Source: Lycocorax pyrrhopterus obiensis (Eukaryota > Chordata > Aves > Passeriformes > Paradisaeidae). From it: DNA of 64,000 nucleotides. Position numbers and translations under genes: made by a program. The stretch covers positions 8,280,465 to 8,344,464 of the forward strand of contig JACSVZ010000004.1 of NCBI GenBank assembly GCA_014706295.1. Reading direction: 5' to 3'. Under the pieces are notes generated by a model, which made no database searches, was not told where the DNA came from, and saw only the letters and a program-made list of their open reading frames with translations. Shown piece after piece: positions 26,401 through 35,323 of the stretch. Each line of letters opens with the position of its first letter. Positions within the stretch are counted from its first letter, which is position 1.

Positions 26401-29400
26401 ATCTATCACTGCAACAACGATTGACCTCGGTGGACTAAAAACACTATTTCCAAGTATCCAGGTATTTTCTCCTGTTCCAACTCCATTACAATACCTAAAG
26501 CTTTTTGCAGAGGGCATAAAGAAAGCAATTGAAAAGCAAAGTTTGAAGCTCTCAGACACAGACTTTGCTTTTGACTTCTATTTATCTCTGATCTAAAGCA
26601 CAAAAGAACAAGCCTCGGCTTTTGAATACCAACAACTTCACTGAGGCAATACAAAAAAACCCACTCAAGTTAAAACCAGTTTGAGCAAAGGTGCCATTCA
26701 GCCATATCGCCCGAGGAGATCAGTAAACGCTGAACGACTTTGCTAAGATGCGGTGATACAGTTTCCAGCTCCAAGCCACTTATCTCTCTTCTTGCACCTG
26801 CCTGGTTACTGAATTCACCAATTCACTCCTTTTCAAGTACATTTAACTGACTCTTTTTATCTGACTTTTCACAACCATTACCAACAGTATCAGTGAACAG
26901 ATGCAACACTGAGTACCATTCCACACTTTGCTCTAATGGCAATTTCACCAAATTGCAAGAATCTAGGAAAAAGGAAAAACATCTTATGGATATAAGCATG
27001 AGAGGATTTGCTGAAGAAAACACAGCAAAACGTGCTTAAACCAAGATGCTTGATAGCGCTCATATTGGGAGTACTATCAAAATTAGAGTGAAAATGTTGA
27101 GACAGTATCCAACAGAATGGTAAAAGCAGTATCAGAATTAAATTCTTATTTTTAGTCTTTTAAATAGTTTTGCCTTACTGCTACAGATTTCACAAGCATT
27201 AAAAAATGAAAAAAAAAGACAGTTTCTAAATACAGATAGGTCTTGAGGCAGGATAGGCAGCTTTGTAATGCGAACAAAAGAAAAGTCCCAGATCAACCGT
27301 GTAGTTTTAATGACTTTTAGAGTGAGCAGGTGGCAGCCAAAGATACAGAAGTTGGTCCCTGTCATTTACCCAGATCTGTATCACCACAACACAAGCCCTG
27401 GAAGCTGACAAGGAGCTTCCTGCAGAGTGCCAAACCCCTCCAACCCAGACAAGCCTTTTTTTTTAAACAAGGAGAAATTAGTTTTAAAATAGAAAGCAAA
27501 CTAATCAATGAAAACTTACGTGAATTTTTAGAGCTTCAGCAGATTAAGGTCCATCATTCTACATATTTTTATGTCCCCTTCTGCACCTGTTTTGTTTCGT
27601 TTCTGCTACAAAGGAGGGTATTTCAGCATCACATTTCTGCAGGTTTTGTTCAGCCAATGCCCAGCACAGCACTCAGCTGTGTGTTCAGTTAATAAATAAA
27701 ATGTTTGGTCACTTCCTCTGGACCCAGCCAGCAGAGCTGCAGAGGCTTTAAAACCAGAACAGAGTTTTGATAACTTGATTTTTATTCCCCCTGCTTTTTG
27801 GTTTTTATTGGGTTTCGGGTTGTTTCGGTTTCTTTCTGTTAAGAATAGGACAAAGAAAAGCCTGGATACTAACAAGAAGTAAGAGACTAGACCCTCTTAA
27901 GTGACAGAAAATTCTCAATCTTATTGAACTCCTAACCAAACTTACAGCAATTGTTAAACAGTTTAGCAAATCCTTTGGGATTTTATTTACACAAAGTATT
28001 TCAAGCCAACTGATTAAAAGCATTAAACCATCTAAATACCAAAACATTCAGCTTCATTTTTAACACATTCCCTTGAAACTACAGACAAAAGGTGCTGGTG
28101 GGAGGGCTGAACCCTTGCAATCAGCTGTCCAACGAGATAGCAGGGCAATGTTTAATGATAAATGACAAAGTAAAAAGTATAGGCCTATACTATAAATATA
28201 ACAAGTTAGCCTTGGAAACATGACTATTAACTGGTCTCCTGATTTTCACCTGGCTCGAATTAAAATGGACAATTAAGACATTCTTTTTCAGGTACACACA
28301 GCAGTAAGTCTGTGCTGAAACAAAGGGGAATCAAAACATTTAACACCCTATGTGGGAACAAGCACATAAAGTACTGCAGATGCACCAAGAGCATAAATAG
28401 TTTCTTTTGTAACCAGAGCCACGAAGACAACAAGTTCATTGATGGGTTGGATTTTTTTGTTTATTTGCTTGTTTTAATTAACTTAAGAAGAGGATGTTAA
28501 ATTAAGATAAATCAAGCCTTGAACAAGTGTTGTTTACAAATGCAAAATGCACTTTTAAGTAAACAGACCAGAAATTAGTTTTCTGTGTTCCAAACAGACA
28601 CAATATTAAAGACAAAAAGAAAACTCCTCATATTAATGAATCATTATCTCACAGCGACAGACTAGAGATAAGGAAGTAGGGAAACTTTTTAACACAGCTC
28701 ATTCCAGCATCACACCCACAGCACTCCAGCCCGGACCTGTGTGCTGTGATAGTAACAACATCCAAAAAATGGTGCAGTGTCTGGCAGATGTAGAACCTTC
28801 TCCAAAACATTTTTATCAATAAAATGCAGAAGCGCTTCCAGGGCCTGCAATTTTTCCAGCTATGAATAACCAAATATTTACAAAAAGCCAGTTGAGCACA
28901 CACACCTCAGCTAGGAGGGATGAAGGAAGAAAAATCCTATTCCTGCTACAGATCCCCCACACAAGTAATTTCAAACTTAAGTTTCTCTACTTGTGCACCT
29001 GGGAACAACAAAAAAGTGGAATTAAACAGTGATTTTCCACCTTCCCAAATAGAAAAACTGACATTAAACAGCAGCTGTACCTGTTCCTACCAGGGCAGGA
29101 GGCTGCAAAAGAGCAGTTGATGAAAATAAAGAATTTTTTCATGAAGATGCTATAGTAACAATTGCATTAATAAAAGCACTGCTTGGAAAACAAAGGTCTT
29201 ATAAATAAATAGGAGGTTCTTCAAACGAATGAGGTTTTAATGAACATTACTGCAGTCCTGCCAAGCAGCCTGAGACAGTATGGAAGGAATCCATGGACTG
29301 ACATGCAGGATTCCTGTCTGGATCACCAGCTCTAAACCAGATAAAAATCAGTGAAGCCAAAATCCATCAGCATAGAAACTGCTGCAAGAATCGGATTTGT

Positions 29401-32209
29401 CTGCATTTGCTGTTCTCCTCACTGAAGCCACTTGGGCTGAAAATTCTCACACGGAGTTTCTGCTACAAGCCCAATCAGGAATATTTAGGCAAGAGGGAAG
29501 CAGCTGCTGCCCATGGAAAAACTCATTGGCTGTAAGATGCTCCCAACCCCTGCCCCAGCTTCACTCCCAAAATAAAACTGAATTTCCCCCTTTACTTCTC
29601 TCATAAAAGATATTTTGAGGAAGAGGGCCGGGAGCAGGGATGGGCGAAAACCCGGACAGGATTTCACCCGGAAAGCGGATCGGGGGAAAACCCGGACCGG
29701 ATTCCGCTCGGAAAACATTAAAAAAAAAATCAATCCTAGAACTCAAACTCTCACTAATTCCACACCAGCAGCATTGAGTTTTCATCCTCATTAAAGACAA
29801 AGGCTTCTCCTCAGGAGAAAAGCAGAAAGCACCAGTAACGCACCACAAGAAATAGCGTGGAGACCCGAGGATCTTTCACACATCAAACACTGCATAAAAT
29901 TAATTAGAGTCTAATTTAAGCAATGCAGCAACACGTACCGTGGCCAGCTAACACTAAAACCAACTCTGCCACCATCGCTTCTGTCAGCCACCTCTCGCTC
30001 CAAACCAAAGAGCAATTTTTCAAAAGGAGAAAAGGCTTCCAAATGATTTTGTTTGCTATCCCAACCACTTCTGATTTCAGTCAGTTCCTCTCTTTTTTCT
30101 TCTTCAGAGGCATGCACTACTAATTAAGTATTTTCTCTTAGAAATAAAAACCTTGAGTCGCCATAAATAATCTTCCTCCTTAAAAGTCACCACTCTGTGT
30201 ATGAATCAGTAACTTTCGTACAATTGCTTCCACATTGGAGTAAGAGATCCCAAGAGAAAAAATTTCAATTTAAAACATAATCTCGGAGTGGGAATTTATT
30301 TTTCCCCCACCTTTTAGATCACAATAAATGAAGAGAGACACAAAATCCATTCTAAATCCTCAACCACAATAGTTGGCACCCCTGGGTCACTACCAGCTGT
30401 TTCAAGTTTGTTCCCACCTATTCACTGATTAACACCACGGTCCAGTAGGATCCTGAGCACTAAAGCCTTAGAGAAGCGATAGCCCATCCTGCTAAGAAGA
30501 GACTAGAGATAAATAAAATTCAAGAGCAAACCGAAACTTAAAGTAGCTAGCTGACTATTTAGGAGGGAGCACGAGTTCAGATGTTCAAACTGTTTCAAAC
30601 TCAAGCACTTGCACAGAGTAGCACACATGCCACAATAAAATCTTATTTCATAGCTGCACAGCCCACAGGGACCACGTGACTATACTGCCTACTTAAACTA
30701 CTTTTTTATTCATTGCCGTCTTAAAAAAAAAAACAAACCACAAGCTCCTTTTCCCCTTCTAAATACAAGCAGGTGAGCGAGGTTCCAACAACAAAAAACA
30801 AAAGTCACGTGCATTTCAAGAACTGTGTCATGCCACAAGCAAAGCCATCACACCAGTACAGTCAGTCAGAAGTTAATGAAATCTGATGCATCTCCGTTGA
30901 AGGAGAACTCCGAGCTCAAGTCGGCCTGGAGTGAGTGCAGGCTGGGATATTATGTAATTCTGCTTCGGAAGCCTACTCCTGCTAAGCATTCCCTACCGAA
31001 CTCAGCCCTCTTGGAGCTCACACAGAACCCAGCGCCACCCCCTGATGTGGGAGCAGGACGAGGAACAATGCTGGACACTATTCCCCAGTGGGGAGCTGGC
31101 TGGAGTGACCCGTTTAACCTTGGACACTCGGACAAGAACCTGAGGGACAGCTGCTTCACAGAATCACTGAATGGTTTGGGTTGGAAGGGCACCTTGAAGA
31201 CCATCCAGTTCCATCCCCGGCCATGGCAGGGACACCCTCCACTAGACCAGGGTGCTCAGTGCCCCAGCCAGCCTGGCCTCGAACACTTCCAGGGATGGGG
31301 CAGCCACAGCTTCTCTGGGCAACCTGTATCAGGCCTCACCATCCCCACAGTACATAATTTTTTCCCCAATATCCAATTTAACCCAACTATCTGTCAGTTT
31401 GAAGGCACTCCCCCTTGTCCTGTCATGACATGCTTTTGTAAATAGTCTTGCCCCTTCCTCCCTGTAAATTCCATTCAGGTACTGGAAGGCCGCAATTAGG
31501 TTACCCAAAGCCTTCTCTTTTGTAGGGTGAACAAGCACAATTCTCTCAGCCTTTCCCCAAAGGAGAGGTGCTCCATCCCTCTGATCAGCTTGGTGGCCTG
31601 CTGTGGGCTCGCTCCAACAGCTCCATGTCCTTCATTCCACATCCCTCATTCCCCTCTGTCTGGAGTGACCCGTTTAACCTTGGGCACTCTGTACCCACAC
31701 AGGACGGGAACCCGCGGGGCAGCTCCTTCTGTCAGACCATCCCTGCCGAGTGCAGGGTGTGCCTGGCGGCTGAGAGCGGGCAAAGGGGACCGCGGGCACC
31801 GCCCGCCACCTCCCTCACGCCGTCCTCGGGCAGACACCGCCGGGGAGGGGAAGCTGCGCGGCCCCTCCGCAGGGCGGGAAGGCCGGCCCGGCCCCCTTCT
31901 CCCCACAGCGGGGCTGGGGTCACCGGCCATGCCCGCCCCTCGCAGGGAACCCCTCACAGGGAACCCCCCTCGCCCCCCCGGCCACGCTGCCTCCGAGGCG
32001 GGCGGGAAAGCGGCCGCTACTCACAACTCCAACATCCACTGGCCCTGCAACACCAGGCTCCAGTTGGAGCCGCACAGCACTCGCACGCTGCTCCGCGGCT
32101 CGCCGGGGCTGTAGAAGGTGGAAGAAAAGCAGGCGGCGGGACCCAGCAGCTCTATGAGGAGCAGAGCGCAGAGGAGCCGCCAACTCTGGCGCCAGCGGCC
32201 CGGCGCCAT
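14166..32209 (-). CDS. TMX4: TMX4, thioredoxin-related transmembrane protein 4 (whole coding span, 8 exons)
   Basis: TMX4 is a type I membrane member of the protein disulfide isomerase family in the endoplasmic reticulum, thought to act mainly as a reductase. Joining 32209-32025, 23214-23099, 19999-19954, 19356-19228, 18525-18480, 16733-16632, 14959-14896 and 14452-14166 gives 975 bases, in frame throughout, all junctions GT-AG: 324 residues plus stop (human about 349). Order: signal peptide about 1-27; thioredoxin domain about 40-160 with active site C67-P-A-C70 and cis-proline P112 in TTLPT; membrane helix about 190-213; acidic cytosolic tail about 230-310; RQR at 313-315. TMX4 is chosen over TMX1 because segments such as [25 protein letters not shown]-like HGMAGLF, GLFLGL and the RQRKSQ ending match TMX4. 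The active site is CPAC, as in TMX1, whereas I recall CPSC in human TMX4. Confidence 0.95.
14573..14641 (+). mobile_element. CR1 LINE 3'-end fragment
   Basis: The sequence GGTTGGATCCAGATGATCC followed by TTAAGGTCCCTTCCAACC and CATTCTGCGGTCCTGTGATT is the characteristic 3' terminus of avian CR1 elements (sense strand), which ends in short ATTCTGTGA-type repeats. It is severely 5'-truncated, as most CR1 copies are. It lies in TMX4 intron 7, antisense to the gene. Confidence 0.85.
14896..14959 (-). CDS. TMX4: TMX4 exon 7: membrane-exit and juxtamembrane segment
   Basis: The acceptor TTCCACAG precedes 14959, and the donor is GTAAGAA from 14895. It encodes residues 209-229 ([21 protein letters not shown]) plus one base of codon 230. 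It completes the hydrophobic stretch begun in exon 6. Two juxtamembrane cysteines (C216, C218) follow, then basic residues as expected on the cytosolic side. The cysteines are possible palmitoylation sites (inference). Confidence 0.93.
16328..16460 (-). mobile_element. CR1 LINE fragment
   Basis: The plus-strand text runs through ...CAAATGCTTCTTAACCAGTG, GGGGCACTGACCACCTC, GAGCCTGTTGCAGTGTTCGA and TAATGTCCAGCCTAAACCTC, the familiar reverse-complement layout of avian CR1 near its 3' region. It lacks both ends and is clearly diverged. It lies in TMX4 intron 6, on the same strand as the gene. Confidence 0.75.
16632..16733 (-). CDS. TMX4: TMX4 exon 6: transmembrane helix
   Basis: The acceptor CATTTCCAG precedes 16733, and the donor is GTAAGA from 16631. 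This phase 0-0 exon of exactly 34 codons encodes residues 175-208 ([15 protein letters not shown] then [19 protein letters not shown]). The hydrophobic run from about residue 190 onward is the single membrane span of the type I protein. It matches human TMX4 ...HNYFTVTLGIPAW...ATLVFGLFMGL. Confidence 0.94.
18480..18525 (-). CDS. TMX4: TMX4 exon 5: linker between thioredoxin domain and membrane span
   Basis: The acceptor TTTTCCAG precedes 18525, and the donor is GTAAGT from 18479. This 46-base exon carries the last base of codon 159 and residues 160-174 ([15 protein letters not shown]). It aligns with human TMX4 MSGMAGLFSISGKIW. Confidence 0.93.
19228..19356 (-). CDS. TMX4: TMX4 exon 4: end of the thioredoxin domain
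   Basis: The acceptor TTTTGTAG precedes 19356, and the donor is GTAACA from 19227. GTAACA is a slightly weaker 5' splice site than the others. The exon encodes residues 116-158 ([14 protein letters not shown]...[19 protein letters not shown]...), completing the last strands and helix of the thioredoxin fold. FRRYRG is a signature shared with mammalian TMX4. Confidence 0.94.
19954..19999 (-). CDS. TMX4: TMX4 exon 3: cis-proline segment
   Basis: The acceptor TTTTCTAG precedes 19999, and the donor is GTAAGTG from 19953. The 46 bases encode G101-Y115 ([15 protein letters not shown]) and two bases of H116. P112, after TTL, is the cis-proline that faces the active-site cysteines in all thioredoxin folds. 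Confidence 0.94.
23099..23214 (-). CDS. TMX4: TMX4 exon 2: thioredoxin active site CPAC
   Basis: The acceptor CCCTTTAG precedes 23214, and the donor is GTATAG from 23098. It encodes residues 62-100, beginning [20 protein letters not shown] and ending [10 protein letters not shown]67 and C70 form the redox-active disulfide. Introns 1 and 2 interrupt the domain immediately before and after this segment, as in other TMX genes. The dipeptide between the cysteines is Pro-Ala. Confidence 0.96.
23915..24430. repeat. Possible old interspersed repeat (unclassified)
   Basis: This interval of TMX4 intron 1 is noticeably GC-richer and different in texture from its AT-rich neighbours. It ends near an AATAAAGCTT on the plus strand (24412-24421), as an LTR or retrotransposon might. 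No TG...CA ends or target-site duplication could be found by eye. The identity is unknown. Confidence 0.25.
29642..29714. repeat. GC-rich 40-bp tandem pair in TMX4 intron 1
   Basis: Two copies of a roughly 33-base motif start at 29642 and 29682 (period 40). Each contains GAAAACCCGGAC, then GGATT and a CGGAAA box. The copies differ by a few substitutions. The block is rich in CpG, unlike the AT-rich intron around it, and is followed by an A-run at 29720-29729. Function unknown. Confidence 0.8.
31101..31729 (-). mobile_element. CR1 LINE flanked by long direct repeats
   Basis: The CR1 body spans about 31158-31655. Its plus-strand text starts ACAGAATCACTGAATGGTTT and passes through GAACACTTCCAGGGATGGGG and CTTCTCTGGGCAACCTG to CTCGCTCCAACAGCTCCATG, the reverse complement of a 5'-truncated CR1. 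It is bracketed by direct repeats at 31101-31157 and 31661-31729. Both begin TGGAGTGACCCGTTTAACCT and end with a GGCAGCT/GGACAGCT...CTTC block. The left copy stops exactly at the CR1 3' end. The copies differ by substitutions and a small gap. It lies in TMX4 intron 1, about 300 bp from exon 1. Confidence 0.88.
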
Positions 32210-32520
32210 GTTCGGCCCGCCCGCCCTCAGGAAGTCGGGGCGCGAGCGGCAGCCGCGGGGGTGGCGCCTGCGCGGGCCAGGGGCGGCTCCTCCCTCAGCG
32301 GCCCCGCCCGCGCCCGCTGCCGGCGCCCGCCCGCCCCTCACGGCGGGAGCTGCCCGGGCACAGCCCCCGAGCGGTCCGAAACCCGGAATCCCGCTCCGAC
32401 AGGGCCTCAGGGCAGCTGCTCCGGCCACTCTCCAGTGCCCTCGGTCAGGTTTTCTGACCTTTCTTGTATTGGGGCACATAGCTGGGAGGCGCGCTCGCGG
32501 TGCCGTGTTGTGAGAGCTGG
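31690..32520 (-). promoter_or_regulatory. TMX4: CpG-island promoter of TMX4
   Basis: GC content and CpG density rise sharply here, covering the start of intron 1, exon 1 and about 300 bp upstream. GC-box-like CCCCGCCCGCGCCCGC occurs upstream of the ATG (about 32302-32318). No TATA box was seen near the start, which is typical of broadly expressed genes with dispersed initiation. Transcription start is probably within 32215-32350, but cannot be fixed from sequence. Confidence 0.75.
32025..32209 (-). CDS. TMX4: TMX4 exon 1: signal peptide and start of luminal domain
   Basis: The ATG occupies 32209-32207 in the context GGCGCC-ATG-GC, a good Kozak context with G at +4. The exon encodes residues 1-61 plus two bases, with donor GTGAGT from 32024. 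Residues 1-27 have a basic N-region and the core [15 protein letters not shown], a clear signal peptide. Mature luminal sequence follows: [22 protein letters not shown], matching human TMX4 ...TASNWTLVMEGEWML. N49-W-S is a potential N-glycosylation site. C46 is an extra luminal cysteine relative to human as I recall it. Confidence 0.95.
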
Positions 32521-32617
32521 TTTAAAAGCGCTTGTGGCTTCACTGGGGTGTTGTGAGGCAGCAGCTCTGCGGGATCACGTTAAAACAAGTGTTCCCCGTT
32601 CCAAGGGACTGCCACGG

Positions 32618-33058
32618 AATCAAAGAATCCCAGAATAGTTCGGGTTGGAGCAGACCTCAGTCCAAGGCCCCTGCTAAGGCAGGGTCACCCAGAGCAGGTG
32701 ACAGGAACACGTCCAGGTGGGTTTGGAATCTCTCCGGGCAGGAATGCTCCATGACTTCCTTAGGCTGCCTGTTCCAGTGCTATGTCAACCTTAACGTAAA
32801 GAATGTCTTCCTCATGTTGAGGTGAAGCTTCTTGTGTTTTAGTTTATGGCCATTGCTCCTCCTCCTGTCAGTGGGCGCCACTTCTCTGCCTCAGGCAGGC
32901 AGCCCATCCGTCCCGATGCGTTCTTTACCCCATCCCAGACATAGAGCTGTGTTTTCCTTGACTTCAATGAGATTCCTGTCAGCCTCATCCCTTTGGCTTG
33001 CCCAGGCCCTTCTGAACAGCAGCCCTGCCCTGGAATGGAATGATTGCACTCTCAATTA
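32618..33058 (-). mobile_element. CR1 LINE fragments, probably one copy with internal deletion
   Basis: The plus-strand text at 32618-32880 shows the CR1 3' region in reverse complement (AATCCCAGAATAGTTCGGGT; GGCTGCCTGTTCCAGTGC; GTCTTCCTCATGTTGAGGTG; TTATGGCCATTGC). The stretch at about 32925-33058 resembles a more 5' part of CR1 (TTGACTTCAATGAGATTCCT; CAGCAGCCCTGCCCTGGAAT). The part normally between them is missing. It sits about 400 bp upstream of the TMX4 ATG. Confidence 0.75.
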
Positions 33059-35266
33059 ATGGAAATTAAGACAATCGACTTCTTTAGCTAGCCTGGTAAA
33101 TTGACCACGAAAAAAAAATAAGAGAATGCTGTACAGGTCTGGGCTGCCTTCTTGTCTGTTGTGAAAATCCGTGTTTGGCTGGAGATTATCTTGGCATGGA
33201 AGTAACTTGTGCTGAACAATTTTCTAACAGTTACTGCAACACAATGCTGATAAGTCCTGTTGGTAAAACATTCACACTTTTTTTTCCCTCAACAGAGGAA
33301 ATAGTAGCATTTACCACCTGTGAATTTTGTTGCACTTTACCAATTTATTTAATGAAGCTCCTTTACATCACTCCCATATTTCCCCATACGATTCTGGGCT
33401 TGATCAAACCATTCCTTAAAGCCCAAGTATTGGGCTGCCCTTTATTGGCACTGAAGCAGACTCAGGGTTAATATTTGGTGACAGAAGCAGAAGGTGCCCC
33501 TAGCACCACTCTCACTATGCAGAAATGGAACCATGACAGCAATTTTCCTGTTTTTTTACTCCTCAGGAGTAATGAGACCTCTCCCAATGACTCAGTGGTA
33601 CTCTCATCACCAGGTACTCCCAACAGTACCTGCCCTTACCAAAGAAGAGTTTTGCTGACAGCTTCCCAGCACTGCAGAGATTCCTGACTTCCTGAGCCAT
33701 CTTGCCACTGCAATTAATGCCAGCTGAGGATTAAATAAGTAAGAGCCTCTCAGAACACATGATTCTTGTAATATTTTCCGTGTGATACACGAACTTAGAG
33801 TCTCTATATTACAATTTTTCTAATCCTTTTGTGGTTTGTAAAAGAAAAAATGTATTTCTCTATTTTATCATTGCCCTTCCTAAATGGATAGTGTAAAATT
33901 GGATGGTTTAGCAATGTTTAGACCTGGGATATGTAGTGAAGAGAAAAAAAATACAGCAGTAGAAATTATTTGAAAAGACACACACTTGGCTGAAGTACCT
34001 TTCTGAGAAGATAATACAGAAAGGACTTTTTTTTCTGCTGCTAGTAAGAACTTGGGAAACTTGAGGGAAACATGCTAATCTTTCTATAGATTCTCTAGGG
34101 AAGGAAGAAAAAGTGATTGGCCAAAGCAAAAAGAGGGTTGAGATCTGGTGGAGCCAAATTAAGAGCATTTATGTGACAAAGAGCTGATGTAAAAAAGGGA
34201 AGGCTGAGGAACGTTTTATTTGGTGGTGGCACAGGGTGGTGAATAATTTTAGTTGTGCCATTAAAGAGCATGCAAATGAAGGGGCTGGGAAGGAACAACA
34301 TGTAAAATGATGGCTCCAAATAAATGGGAGTGTTCCTGTGAATTCCAAAGAACAAGGAAAGAAAAACTTACTTTGTAACTAATTTATCAGTAGCTTCTAG
34401 CCACATTCAACACAGAGGAGGTTTGCATTTCAGGCAAACGTTGATCAGGAACAAGGCAGAGTTGGTTTCATTCCTGAAAGAGAACAGTGTGTTCCTAAAC
34501 CAGGGGAGACCTGTCATGGAGCTGCTAATCCCTGTCAAGTAGGTCAGGCTTGCCAAGATGGAGAAGGTACACCTCATTTGAGCCTGATTAGGAACATCCA
34601 TTAGGAAATGGATAAAAAGAGAAAGCAAGGAGAGCCAGTTAGAGCAAACAAGTGTCTGGGCCAGACCTTCTCTTGCTTCTGGGATTACTTCAATTACTCT
34701 GTTCCTTACACAATTTCCTCCCCTTTAGCTTCAGTGGGCTTCTGTTAACCTGTACTGCTCCATCTTTTACACTGAATGTGTGTGGTGCTCTGTTGGCTTT
34801 GCACAGACCTTGAGAGCTGCAGTTTTCCGACTTCCATACTCCCACTGCTGTTACAGAAGAGGTTTAGGAATCAAGCTGTCACTTTAGGTTTCCGCAGCTG
34901 TTGACAGGAGTGTAGCCGTGAACCCCAGGTAAGTTTTAGACAGCATTTGATTTAAAAAAAGAATTCTAGTCTGTAAGTGTTTGCTTGCTTTAGTCTTGAT
35001 TATAAAATGTAAAGTTCAACTACAGTATGGAAAGAACAAGTGAACCTATATGAAGGGAAAGATGTCTTTCTCTTGTTCTGGGACACTCACCTCACAAATA
35101 TTTCTGTGCTGGAATGATAATTTATCTTGGTGACCAGCCCTTGCTCTGCACAGAGGACACCACCAAAATACACTGTTTCTGGGACTGCCCCATCAGTAAT
35201 TTCACTGTTTCTCTTGAAGGATGTGAGGAAGACAGGGCTTCGTGTTTTGCCACAATTTTCTGTATA
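33059..35266. other. Intergenic, no recognised feature
   Basis: AT-rich sequence upstream of TMX4 with no convincing coding frame, RNA gene or repeat. There are scattered A/T runs. Distal TMX4 regulatory elements may lie here, but none could be picked out. Confidence 0.5.
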
Positions 35267-35323
35267 GGGAGGTTGAACTAGGTGACTTTTAAAAGGTCCC
35301 TTCCCACTCAAACTGTTCTGTGT
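35267..35323 (+). mobile_element. CR1 LINE 3'-end fragment
   Basis: AGGGAGGTTGAACTAGGTGA, then AAAGGTCCCTTCCCACTC and AACTGTTCTGTG form the standard CR1 3' terminus on the sense strand. The 35100-35266 sequence ahead of it may be a degraded part of the same copy, but I could not align it confidently. Confidence 0.8.

Noticed and set aside
30825..31445. 206-codon plus-strand open frame
   Set aside because: Mostly reverse-strand CR1 and its flanking repeat; no homology to a cellular protein.
14166..32209. Assignment of the thioredoxin gene as TMX1 because of CPAC
   Set aside because: Exons 3-6 and the RQRKSQ C-terminus match TMX4 far better, and the HAO1 neighbour agrees with the TMX4 locus.
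31568..32638. 356-codon open frame on the plus strand
   Set aside because: It runs antisense through the TMX4 CpG island and exon 1 and partly through CR1. It is Pro/Arg/Gly/Ala-rich because stop codons are rare in GC-rich DNA. No domain.
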